From contig CAIRLQ010000212.1 of the NCBI GenBank assembly GCA_903879465.1, positions 1 through 5,311 on the forward strand: DNA of 5,311 bases, written 5' to 3'. Under the pieces are notes generated by a model. The model did no database searches. It was not told the DNA's origin and saw only the letters and a list, made by a program, of their open reading frames with translations. This DNA comes from an uncultured Opitutia bacterium. GTDB taxonomy: Bacteria > Verrucomicrobiota > Verrucomicrobiia > Opitutales > UBA953. Made by a program: the position numbers and the translations under genes. Positions 1 to 5,311 of the stretch are shown here, piece by piece. Every line of letters starts with the position of its first letter. Position 1 is the first letter of the stretch.

Positions 1-610
1 GCAGACGGATGATTTCTATATGATTCCGACGGCCGAGGTGCCGGTCACCAATTTCTTCCGCGACGAGATTCTCGATGAGGCTACGTTGCCAGTGAAGCGC
101 GCCGGTTACACGCCATGCTTCCGACGCGAGGCCGGCAGCTGGGGGGCGCACGTGCGTGGCCTCAATCGCCTCCACCAGTTCGACAAGGTTGAGCTCGTGA
201 AATGGGTGCATCCCGAGAAATCCTTTGAAGAACTTGAGCTCCTGCGCGGCGATGCCGAGCGCCTGCTCCAGAAGTTGAATCTGCCTTATCGCGTGTTGCT
301 CATTTGTGCGGGCGACATCGGCTTCTCTCACAGCAAGCAGTACGACCTCGAAGTCTGGGCCGGCGGCCAGAAGCGCTGGCTCGAGGTCTCGAGTTGCTCC
401 AATTTTACCGACTTCCAGGCCCGTCGCGCGGGGATACGATTCCGCCCGAAGGATGGAAAGCCAGAGTTTGTGCACACTCTCAACGGTTCTGGCCTCGGCC
501 TGCCGCGCGTCCTCGCCGCCATCCTGGAGAACAATCTCCAGGCTGACGGATCCGTGCGCGTGCCTGAGGCGCTTCGCCGCTGGTACGGCAAGGAAACGCT
601 TTCGTTCTGA
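1..610 (+). CDS. serS: Seryl-tRNA synthetase, C-terminal part (5' end outside window)
   Basis: This enzyme charges tRNA-Ser (and tRNA-Sec where present) with serine in the cytoplasm. The window enters the gene in mid-frame; the first whole codon is at base 2, leaving 202 residues of a protein usually about 425 long. Only the rear of the class II catalytic domain is visible, and the N-terminal tRNA-binding coiled coil is off the window. Visible landmarks are the serine-binding TAEVP segment (about bases 29-43), motif 2 with CFRREAG (116-136) followed by RGLNRLHQFDKVELV, the YDLEVW strand, the SSCSNFTDFQARR serine-pocket segment, and motif 3 NGSGLGLPR with its ATP-binding arginine (482-508). 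The end, QADG then VPEALRRWYG, matches the family's usual C terminus, so the 3' end looks intact. tilS follows after 47 bases with no evident terminator. The identification is very secure. Confidence 0.97.
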   Translation, partial: QTDDFYMIPTAEVPVTNFFRDEILDEATLPVKRAGYTPCFRREAGSWGAHVRGLNRLHQFDKVELVKWVHPEKSFEELELLRGDAERLLQKLNLPYRVLLICAGDIGFSHSKQYDLEVWAGGQKRWLEVSSCSNFTDFQARRAGIRFRPKDGKPEFVHTLNGSGLGLPRVLAAILENNLQADGSVRVPEALRRWYGKETLSF

Positions 611-623
611 CGTCCGCTTTGGA

Positions 624-651
624 TTGGCAGGGCTTCCGCACGGCATAGTCT
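624..651 (+). promoter_or_regulatory. Candidate promoter for tilS (TTGGCA / TAGTCT)
   Basis: TTGGCA at 624-629 matches the sigma-70 -35 consensus at five of six positions. It is followed after 16 bases by TAGTCT at 646-651, a weak -10 match (three of six). Transcription would start about 7 bases downstream, almost exactly on the tilS GTG at 658, implying a leaderless message. The prediction rests on short motifs only. Confidence 0.3.
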
Positions 652-657
652 AACCGC

Positions 658-2049
658 GTGCCGATGAGTCTGCCCACCCCCGATGCCTTGCGTGCGGCCG
701 CGTTACGGTTGCCACGATTATCGTCGGCGCCAGCCTCGACTGGGCCCATCGCGATTGCTGTCTCGGGCGGCGCGGATTCGGTTTACTTACTTTGCGCCCT
801 GTGGGCCGATGAATCGATCCGGCCACGATTACAGGTCTTGCATTTCGACCACCGGGTCCGGGGTGAAGCTTCCGCGGAAGACGCCCGTTTCGTGAAAGCG
901 CTCTGCGTCGCACTCGGGGTGTCTTGCGTGCTCGGCACGCGCGAAGGGCAGGGGGCGGCCTCGGAGGCTGACCTGCGTGCGGCACGCGATGGTTTCTTCG
1001 CAGCGCAGCGCGCGGCTGTCGGATTTGAACTGCTTTGTACCGCGCATCATCTCGACGATATCGTTGAGAATGTGCTGCTGCGCCTTGCCCGCGGAGCCGG
1101 CCTCGCTGGTCTCGCCGCCCCACGCATCTTACAGGAGTTTCGCGATGGACACCGCCGCTGGCGGCCGCTCATTGCGGCGCGAATCACCAAGGCCGAACTT
1201 ATTTCCGCGCTCCATGACGCTCGTATTCCTTGGCGGGAAGATGCGACGAATGTCTTGCCTGTCGCAGCCCGTAATCGAATTCGTGCCTGGCTTGCCGCCG
1301 GCGGGCAGGAGGGCCTGGGCGCTGGCTATCAAGAAGGGTTCGCCCGCTCGGCACGTATCATCGGCGAAGCGCAACTGGCACTGGCGCAGTGGGCACGCGA
1401 ACTGGGCTGCGTCATGGTCGATGGCCATAGGGTGGTGGCGCCGCTGCGGGGACGTCCGCCTGCCTTGATTCAAGAATGCCTCCGGGAATTCCTTTACGCC
1501 CAGGGTATCGTCGACCCGAGCGGACCGTCGCTCGAGTTGTTGACGGCCGCTATCGGCGACGGCTCGGACGCTCAGTCGGCCATTCGCGGTTTGATCGTGC
1601 GCGTGAAGGGCGGGCGGCTCTCCGTCGTGCGGGAGCCTCGTGTCTTTGGACCAACCGAGCGCCGTCTGTTGGTTGGTGTGCCCGATGAAGAATGCGGACT
1701 CCTAGCGGAACTCGTAGATGTTGATGAGACTCTCTGGGCAAGTCTGTCTCAGGGAGACATTTCGCCCGCGCGCGAAGTCTACGTTGTCGCACCGCCGACG
1801 GTGCTGGCTTGGCGTGGCAGGGTGGAAGGGGATCGTTATCAACCCTTGGGTGCGACGGGTTCGGGCAAACTTTCGGATCTACTCATCAACCGTAAAATCC
1901 CTGCGGAGCAACGGGAAGCACTACCTGTCATCCTGTCCGCGGGAAGCATCCTCTGGGTGCCAGGCGTTCCTCCCGCGGCTTCGGCCCGTCTGGACGGGCC
2001 GACCATGGGGGCTCTCCGGTTGACTTGGCTTGGCCCCTGCTTAACTTAA
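658..2049 (+). CDS. tilS: tRNA(Ile)-lysidine synthetase
   Basis: TilS attaches lysine, using ATP, to C34 of the CAU-anticodon tRNA-Ile. This changes its codon reading from AUG to AUA and its charging from Met to Ile. The product has 463 residues, within the family's usual range. The N-terminal PP-loop SGGADS lies at residues 36-41, HFDHRVRGEAS at 62-72, the signature AHHLDDIVENVLLRLARGAG at 129-148, and the PWREDATN...RNRIR segment at 191-209. Residues about 392-450 form the C-terminal tRNA-binding domain, with DRYQPLG, a KLSDLLINRKIP segment and ILWVPG. The start is either GTG 658 or ATG 664, two codons later; neither has a Shine-Dalgarno site, so the choice is open. AUA codons do occur in neighbouring genes (three in coaE, two in ftsH), so the modification would be needed. 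Its 3' end contains a strong hairpin (1981-2002) just before ftsH. Confidence 0.95.
   Translation: MPMSLPTPDALRAAALRLPRLSSAPASTGPIAIAVSGGADSVYLLCALWADESIRPRLQVLHFDHRVRGEASAEDARFVKALCVALGVSCVLGTREGQGAASEADLRAARDGFFAAQRAAVGFELLCTAHHLDDIVENVLLRLARGAGLAGLAAPRILQEFRDGHRRWRPLIAARITKAELISALHDARIPWREDATNVLPVAARNRIRAWLAAGGQEGLGAGYQEGFARSARIIGEAQLALAQWARELGCVMVDGHRVVAPLRGRPPALIQECLREFLYAQGIVDPSGPSLELLTAAIGDGSDAQSAIRGLIVRVKGGRLSVVREPRVFGPTERRLLVGVPDEECGLLAELVDVDETLWASLSQGDISPAREVYVVAPPTVLAWRGRVEGDRYQPLGATGSGKLSDLLINRKIPAEQREALPVILSAGSILWVPGVPPAASARLDGPTMGALRLTWLGPCLT
1981..2002 (+). repeat. Perfect 10-bp inverted repeat in the 3' end of tilS
   Basis: TCGGCCCGTC (1981-1990) and GACGGGCCGA (1993-2002) are perfect reverse complements separated by two bases. 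As RNA this gives a 9-bp, very GC-rich stem with a CTGG tetraloop. It lies inside the tilS reading frame (A-S-A-R-L-D-G-P-T), about 45 bases before its stop and 58 bases before the ftsH start. No U-tract follows, so it is not a standard intrinsic terminator. It may affect mRNA decay or the balance between tilS and ftsH, or be a chance product of GC-rich coding sequence. Confidence 0.6.
2020..2047 (+). promoter_or_regulatory. Candidate promoter for ftsH inside the tilS 3' end
   Basis: TTGACT at 2020-2025 matches five of six -35 consensus bases. A 16-base spacer leads to TAACTT (2042-2047) in a locally AT-rich stretch covering the tilS stop codon. The -10 match is weak (three of six). Transcription would begin about 7 bases before the ftsH ATG at 2061, giving a very short leader. 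ftsH also lacks a Shine-Dalgarno site. Confidence 0.33.
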
Positions 2050-2060
2050 AACCTCTGCCA

Positions 2061-4061
2061 ATGAGTCAAAACGACCAGCCGGATGATAATAAAAACGGAC
2101 CCCGCATGAATGCGAAGCCGGTCCTTGTGTGGCTGTTCCTGATGGCGGCCATCATTGCTCTTTTCAACCTCCCGGCCGCGGACTCCCGCAATGCCGTCCA
2201 GGAACTCAAGATTTCCCAGGTCCTGGCTAACGCCCGGGAGGCAAAGCTCAGTAGCCTCACGATACAGCCGAACCCCACCGCCGGATCCGACCGTTGGGTG
2301 CATGCCACGGGCGTGCTTAAGGACACGAGCTCCAAGGAAGAGGAAAAGACGCGTTTCTTCGCCGACGGGCACCTCACCGAGAAGGAGTTCGAACTTCTGC
2401 GCAGCTCGGTCCCCCCAGATTCTTTCAAGGAAATCCCTGCTCAGACCGGTTGGACGATGTTCCTTTACAACGTGCTCCCCACCTTGCTCGTCTCGGGCGT
2501 GGTGCTGTTCATGATGTATCGCTTCCTCAAGAACGCTAATCGAGGCGCCATGCAGTTCGCCAAGTCGCGGGCCCGCCTCAATTCAACCGACAAAGAAACC
2601 ACCACCTTCAAGGACGTCGCCGGTTGCGATGAGGCCAAGGAAGAGGTGAAGGAAATCGTCGACTTCCTTAAGGACCCTAAGCGCTTCACTAAAATCGGGG
2701 CAAGTATCCCTAAGGGCGTGCTGATGGTCGGGCCTCCTGGTACGGGTAAGACGCTCCTCGCCCGCGCCGTTGCTGGTGAGGCTGGGGTGCCTTTCCTCAG
2801 CATCAGCGGTTCGGATTTCGTTGAAATGTTTGTCGGTGTCGGCGCCGCCCGAGTTCGTGATACTTTTGAGCAGGCCCGTAAGCTTGCGCCCTGTATTATT
2901 TTCATCGACGAAATCGATGCGGTCGGACGTCAGCGTGGCGCCGGCGTCGGCGGCGGCAACGATGAGCGCGAACAGACGCTAAACTCCTTGCTGGTCGAGA
3001 TGGACGGCTTTGATGGCCAGGCCGGCGTGATTGTCATCGGTGCGACGAATCGTTCCGATGTGCTCGACGCCGCCTTGCTGCGTCCAGGGCGCTTCGATCG
3101 GCAGGTCTTTGTCGACCTGCCTGACCTGCGCGGCCGCGAGGCAGTCCTTACGGTCCACGCCAAGCGTTTCCAGCTCGCCGCGTCTGTCGACCTCCAGCGC
3201 GTGGCCCGCATCACCACCGGCATGTCTGGCGCCGACCTCGCCAATCTCCTCAATGAAGGCGCGCTGCATGCGGGCCGACGTAACCGCGAAAAAGTCGAGA
3301 TGTCCGACATTGAGGAAGCGCGTGATAAAATCGCCTATGGACGTGAGCGAAAGAAGGTGATGGACGAGTCCGACCTCAAGAATACGGCCTATCACGAGGC
3401 CGGTCACGCCGTCGTGCAGGCTTTGATCGATGACGGTGCGCTCCCGCTTCACAAGGTCACCATAATCCCTCGCGGTCGCGCCCTCGGGATGGCCATGCTC
3501 ATGCCGACCAAGGAAATCCTCGGCTACTCCCGCAAGCGGCTGCTGGACTATATCTGCATGGCGATGGCCGGACGCGTCGGCGAGAAAGTGATTTCCGGTG
3601 AAATCTCCAATGGTGCTTCCAGTGATATCAAGCAGGCCACCCGCTTCGCTCGCCAGATGGTCTGTGATTGGGGTATGAGCGACCTTGGCCCAATCGCTTT
3701 CGGCGAAAACTCCGACACGGTATTTCTGGGTCGAGAAATTTCACGTACCCAGAATCACAGCGACGAGACCGCCCGCCATATCGACGAAGCCATTTCCGCA
3801 ATTGTGAAGGAGCAGTATGCCCGTGCGGAACGGCTCATTGCCGATAATGCCGACGCCCATCGCAAGATCGCTGAAGCATTATTGGAGCATGAGACCCTCG
3901 ACGGTGTCCATGTGATGGAAATCTTGAAGACTGGTTCCGTCCAGACGCCAATCGTCGGATCTGCCGTGGCGCCGGCGCCGGCACCGGAAGTCACCCAGCC
4001 TGCGGCCAGCCCTGCGGCCGACGCCGGCCCTGGTCTGCAGTCCTCGCCCAACCCCGCTTGA
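2061..4061 (+). CDS. ftsH: ATP-dependent membrane zinc metalloprotease FtsH
   Basis: FtsH is a hexameric inner-membrane AAA+ protease that extracts and degrades misassembled membrane proteins and selected soluble regulators. From ATG 2061 the product has 666 residues (E. coli 644). In order: a polar cytoplasmic N terminus, TM1 at about 20-37, a periplasmic domain of about 93 residues, TM2 at about 131-154, then the AAA+ module. That module has Walker A GPPGTGKT 224-231, pore loop FVG 257-259, Walker B IIFIDEID 279-286, and the second region of homology from 328 with arginine fingers R341 and R344. The M41 protease domain has HEAGH at 445-449 with D522 in SSDIKQAT as the likely third zinc ligand. 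All catalytic residues are present. The last 40 or so residues form an Ala/Pro-rich, probably disordered tail. An upstream TTG (2025) is open in frame but would overlap tilS; ATG 2061 fits better, although no Shine-Dalgarno site precedes it. Confidence 0.97.
   Translation: MSQNDQPDDNKNGPRMNAKPVLVWLFLMAAIIALFNLPAADSRNAVQELKISQVLANAREAKLSSLTIQPNPTAGSDRWVHATGVLKDTSSKEEEKTRFFADGHLTEKEFELLRSSVPPDSFKEIPAQTGWTMFLYNVLPTLLVSGVVLFMMYRFLKNANRGAMQFAKSRARLNSTDKETTTFKDVAGCDEAKEEVKEIVDFLKDPKRFTKIGASIPKGVLMVGPPGTGKTLLARAVAGEAGVPFLSISGSDFVEMFVGVGAARVRDTFEQARKLAPCIIFIDEIDAVGRQRGAGVGGGNDEREQTLNSLLVEMDGFDGQAGVIVIGATNRSDVLDAALLRPGRFDRQVFVDLPDLRGREAVLTVHAKRFQLAASVDLQRVARITTGMSGADLANLLNEGALHAGRRNREKVEMSDIEEARDKIAYGRERKKVMDESDLKNTAYHEAGHAVVQALIDDGALPLHKVTIIPRGRALGMAMLMPTKEILGYSRKRLLDYICMAMAGRVGEKVISGEISNGASSDIKQATRFARQMVCDWGMSDLGPIAFGENSDTVFLGREISRTQNHSDETARHIDEAISAIVKEQYARAERLIADNADAHRKIAEALLEHETLDGVHVMEILKTGSVQTPIVGSAVAPAPAPEVTQPAASPAADAGPGLQSSPNPA
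3966..4019 (+). repeat. Low-complexity Ala/Pro repeat coding the FtsH tail
   Basis: The DNA encoding the FtsH C-terminal tail contains short internal repeats. A GCGCCG-type unit spans about 3969-3985 and encodes APAPAP. CCTGCGGCC occurs twice, 12 bases apart (3999-4007 and 4011-4019), encoding PAA-S-PAA-D. Such tracts can change length by slippage, and the tail lies outside the catalytic core, so length variation between strains would be expected. Confidence 0.5.
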
Positions 4062-4064
4062 GGT

Positions 4065-4094
4065 TTGCCCTCCTTGCCTTCAGCTGGCTAGGGT
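4065..4094 (+). promoter_or_regulatory. Weak candidate promoter for coaE (TTGCCC / TAGGGT)
   Basis: TTGCCC (4065-4070, four of six -35 matches) is followed after 18 bases by TAGGGT (4089-4094, three of six -10 matches). The predicted start would fall on or next to the coaE ATG at 4100, implying a leaderless message. The same gap contains TGCCCT (4066-4071), an inverted copy of AGGGCA (4095-4100), which could fold over the start codon. Both signals are short; read-through from ftsH across this 38-base gap is equally plausible. Confidence 0.22.
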
Positions 4095-4099
4095 AGGGC

Positions 4100-4675
4100 A
4101 TGGTCATCGGGCTCACTGGCGGAATCGGTTGCGGCAAGTCCGCCGCTGCTGCCTTCTTTGCGGAGGCTGGCTGCCGTATCATCGATACGGATCAGCTGGC
4201 CCGTGAAGTGCTTAATTCGCCTGCGTGCATCGAAAAACTGGTAAGACGCTGGGGTCGCGATTGCCTGGGCTCCGACGGATTACCTATGCGCCCGTGGATC
4301 GCCTCCAAGGTCTTTGCCGATGAAGACGAACGCCTTTTTTTGGAATCGGTCACTCACCCGGAAGTTACCCGGATGCGCAAAGAAGCCACGCGAGACTCGG
4401 CCGTGAATTATGTGGTCGAAATACCACTTCTTTTTGAAAAAAAACTAGCCGCAGACTTTGATCTGATCGTCTGCGTGGCCGCATCGGACACCGTGCGCCT
4501 CGGCCGATTGCGGACTAGAGGGTTATCGGATGACGATATTCATCGGCGTATAAAGTCACAACTTACTCTTGTAGAGAAGGTTAGGTTGTCTGATGTGGTG
4601 ATATGGAACGACGGATCGCTCGAGTTCCTGCACGCGCAGGTCGGGTCGGTGATTCAAGATTACGCGCGAGCCTGA
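4100..4675 (+). CDS. coaE: Dephospho-CoA kinase
   Basis: CoaE catalyses the last step of coenzyme A synthesis, phosphorylating the 3'-hydroxyl of dephospho-CoA with ATP in the cytoplasm. The product has 191 residues, slightly short of the usual 200 or so but with all landmarks. These are the P-loop GGIGCGKS at 7-14, IDTDQLAREVL at 28-38 with the presumed catalytic D31, THPEV at 85-89, EIPLLFEKK at 107-115 (dephospho-CoA-binding and lid region), an LRTRGLSDDDIHRRIKSQ lid/helix segment, and N170 in WNDGS near the end, where the family usually has a conserved Asn. The start ATG 4100 is preceded by TAGGGTAGGGC, which is purine-rich but not a good Shine-Dalgarno. The second half uses AGA, AGG, ATA, CTA, TTA and GTA codons that are scarce in ftsH. 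It also contains T7 (4335-4341) and A8 (4437-4444) runs. Confidence 0.95.
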   Translation: MVIGLTGGIGCGKSAAAAFFAEAGCRIIDTDQLAREVLNSPACIEKLVRRWGRDCLGSDGLPMRPWIASKVFADEDERLFLESVTHPEVTRMRKEATRDSAVNYVVEIPLLFEKKLAADFDLIVCVAASDTVRLGRLRTRGLSDDDIHRRIKSQLTLVEKVRLSDVVIWNDGSLEFLHAQVGSVIQDYARA

Positions 4676-4684
4676 AACAGGAGT

Positions 4685-4713
4685 TTTCCCGCTTAGTTTG
4701 CGGTTGCGGGAAA
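4685..4713 (+). terminator. Possible terminator-like hairpin after coaE
   Basis: TTTCCCGC (4685-4692) and GCGGGAAA (4706-4713) form a perfect 8-bp stem with a 13-base loop, starting 10 bases after the coaE stop. It sits where a terminator would be expected, but no run of T follows, so efficient intrinsic termination is doubtful. Its right arm can instead pair with a second TTTCCCGC downstream (see the 4702-4746 entry). Confidence 0.35.
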
Positions 4714-4746
4714 GGTTCCCTGATTTAGCGTATTTTTCCCGCAGTC
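4702..4746 (+). repeat. Alternative, longer hairpin sharing an arm with the 4685-4713 hairpin
   Basis: GCGGGAAA (4706-4713) also pairs with a second TTTCCCGC (4735-4742). Extending outward (G4702-C4746, two G-U pairs, T4705-A4743) gives a 12-bp RNA stem with a loop of about 21 bases. This is longer than the upstream alternative and cannot form at the same time. TTTTCCCGC thus occurs as a direct repeat (4684-4692 and 4734-4742, 50 bases apart) with an inverted copy of its last eight bases between. A smaller GGGAA/TTCCC hairpin (4708-4720) uses the same central arm. Confidence 0.5.
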
Positions 4747-4760
4747 CTTCCGTCAGGAAG
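4747..4760 (+). repeat. Small hairpin CTTCC-GTCA-GGAAG
   Basis: CTTCC (4747-4751) and GGAAG (4756-4760) form a perfect 5-bp stem with a GTCA tetraloop, beginning on the base after the longer hairpin ends. It contains the only AGGA (4755-4758) in this gap. If translation began at TTG 4766, this hairpin would cover its ribosome binding site; with the preferred GTG 4805 start it has no obvious role. Confidence 0.35.
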
Positions 4761-4765
4761 TGTCA

Positions 4766-4795
4766 TTGCTACTCCTATCTTTCGCTCCGTATTTC
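4766..4795 (+). promoter_or_regulatory. Weak candidate promoter for the GspE/PilB-like gene
   Basis: TTGCTA (4766-4771, four of six -35 matches) is followed after 18 bases by TATTTC (4790-4795, three of six -10 matches), ending 9 bases before GTG 4805. A message from here would have almost no leader. The evidence is motif matching only. Confidence 0.22.
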
Positions 4796-4804
4796 CCTAA
4801 AGCT

Positions 4805-5311
4805 GTGACGACCGCCGACGATTACGTCATTCAATTCATTCAGGACAAGGGACTGGTGTCTCCTGCCGATGTGAGCGAAGTCCGTGCGCTCCTTGGGGTT
4901 ATTCCGGATGCCCAGAATCCTGATACCCTCGCCTTGGCGAAATTAGTTGAGTCGGGGAAGGTGAAGTGGGCCCAAATCACCGCTTCCCTCGGCCAGGAAT
5001 TCGACATGGACCTCGTCGATGTCACGCAGGTTTCCCCGGTCGAAGAAGTCTTAAAGCTCATCAGCAGGGAGCAGGCCGAACGTCATAATATCCTGCCCTT
5101 ACAGATGGACGGAACCGAGCTTTTGGTCGCGATCTCCGACCCTCTCGACACGGAGACGATTGATTCGGTTTCCCGGGTGCTGAAGCTGGCCCTGAATCCG
5201 CAGCTTGCCACGCCTGAAGATTTGAAGGCAGCCATTGTCCGTTGTTATGGCGGCGGAAGCGGCCAGATGAGTGTCTCTTACCAAGACATTCTGGGTAAGG
5301 GTGAGGCTGAC
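4805..5311 (+). CDS. GspE/PilB-family secretion or pilus ATPase, N-terminal part (3' end outside window)
   Basis: The frame stays open from GTG 4805 to the window edge, giving 169 residues and no stop. The sequence fits the N-terminal domain that precedes the ATPase in GspE, PilB and MshE proteins. A first helical unit at about 7-31 has FIQDKGLVSPADV, a second at about 42-66 has LAKLVESGKVKWAQI then LGQEF, and a typical segment at 86-115 runs ISREQAERHNILPL, then LLVAISDPLD; a terminal helix ends IVRCYG (144-149). Such proteins are cytoplasmic hexameric ATPases driving type IV pilus or type II secretion pseudopilus assembly. The Walker motifs would lie beyond the window, so PilB and GspE cannot be told apart. 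The residues before 4805 in this frame do not look like the family. GTG 4760 and TTG 4766 are also in frame, and AGGA 4755-4758 lies seven bases before the latter, so the start is uncertain. Confidence 0.85.
   Translation, partial: MTTADDYVIQFIQDKGLVSPADVSEVRALLGVIPDAQNPDTLALAKLVESGKVKWAQITASLGQEFDMDLVDVTQVSPVEEVLKLISREQAERHNILPLQMDGTELLVAISDPLDTETIDSVSRVLKLALNPQLATPEDLKAAIVRCYGGGSGQMSVSYQDILGKGEAD

Noticed and set aside
650..1123. 157-codon open frame on the minus strand opposite the start of tilS
   Set aside because: It lies antisense to a clear TilS PP-loop domain, its product is an Arg/Pro-rich low-complexity sequence typical of GC-rich shadow frames, and it matches no family I recognise.
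977..1468. 163-codon open frame on the plus strand inside tilS
   Set aside because: It is out of frame with TilS, whose motifs run on through this region, so it is a shadow.
2025..2060. Upstream TTG start for ftsH at 2025
   Set aside because: It would overlap tilS by 25 bases and add 12 residues (MAWPLLNLKPLP) out of keeping with the polar N terminus; ATG 2061 is the more natural start.
2465..3452. Long minus-strand open frames (2465-2905 and 2979-3452) opposite ftsH
   Set aside because: Both are antisense to the highly conserved AAA+ domain and show no recognisable domain or start signal; they follow from codon bias in ftsH.
3971..3982. GCCGGCGCCGGC palindrome near the end of ftsH
   Set aside because: It is a direct consequence of the Ala-Pro repeat in the GC-rich coding sequence and needs no separate explanation.
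4685..4742. TTTCCCGC resembles the eukaryotic E2F binding consensus
   Set aside because: All genes here are bacterial, with no E2F system; the match is coincidental.
4760..4804. Alternative starts GTG 4760 or TTG 4766 for the GspE/PilB-like gene
   Set aside because: The added residues (LLLLSFAPYFPKAV) would be an atypical hydrophobic lead on a cytoplasmic ATPase. AGGA 4755-4758 keeps the option open, so GTG 4805 is preferred rather than proven.
1..5311. tRNA or other RNA genes, CRISPR arrays, insertion sequences, attachment sites, defence or toxin-antitoxin genes
   Set aside because: I looked on both strands and saw none: the window is almost fully occupied by housekeeping genes, and the gaps are 11 to 129 bases.

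Overview
The window is a compact, GC-rich stretch of bacterial chromosome carrying five genes, all on the + strand: the 3' part of serS (seryl-tRNA synthetase), tilS (tRNA-Ile lysidine synthetase), ftsH (membrane AAA+ zinc protease), coaE (dephospho-CoA kinase), and the 5' part of a GspE/PilB-family secretion or pilus ATPase gene. All but the last are core housekeeping genes. There is no sign of mobile elements, CRISPR, phage or RNA genes. Protein style, gene order and the lack of Shine-Dalgarno sites suggest a Gram-negative bacterium, perhaps Verrucomicrobiota (Opitutae-like). That placement is an impression from memory, not something the sequence proves.

Layout: serS ends at 610. After 47 bases comes tilS (658-2049), then 11 bases, ftsH (2061-4061), 38 bases, coaE (4100-4675), a 129-base structured intergenic region, and the GspE/PilB-like gene from about 4805 past the window edge. 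The first four genes are tightly packed and could be co-transcribed. The 4676-4804 gap is the only likely transcription-unit boundary. It holds an unusual set of competing inverted repeats.

Functionally, serS and tilS serve translation: seryl-tRNA charging, and C34 modification of the tRNA that reads AUA. ftsH gives membrane protein quality control and coaE makes coenzyme A. The last gene would power assembly of a type IV pilus or type II secretion pseudopilus. The genes share no single pathway; the tilS-ftsH pairing is recurrent in bacteria.

I found no convincing new biological system. The points most worth a second look are: (1) all four visible gene starts lack a Shine-Dalgarno site but have a TTG...TAnnn(T/C) promoter-like pair 5-13 bases upstream of the start codon, hinting at leaderless or near-leaderless transcripts; (2) mutually exclusive hairpins sharing one arm between coaE and the pilus/secretion gene; (3) a very strong hairpin inside the 3' end of tilS, just ahead of a promoter-like site for ftsH.
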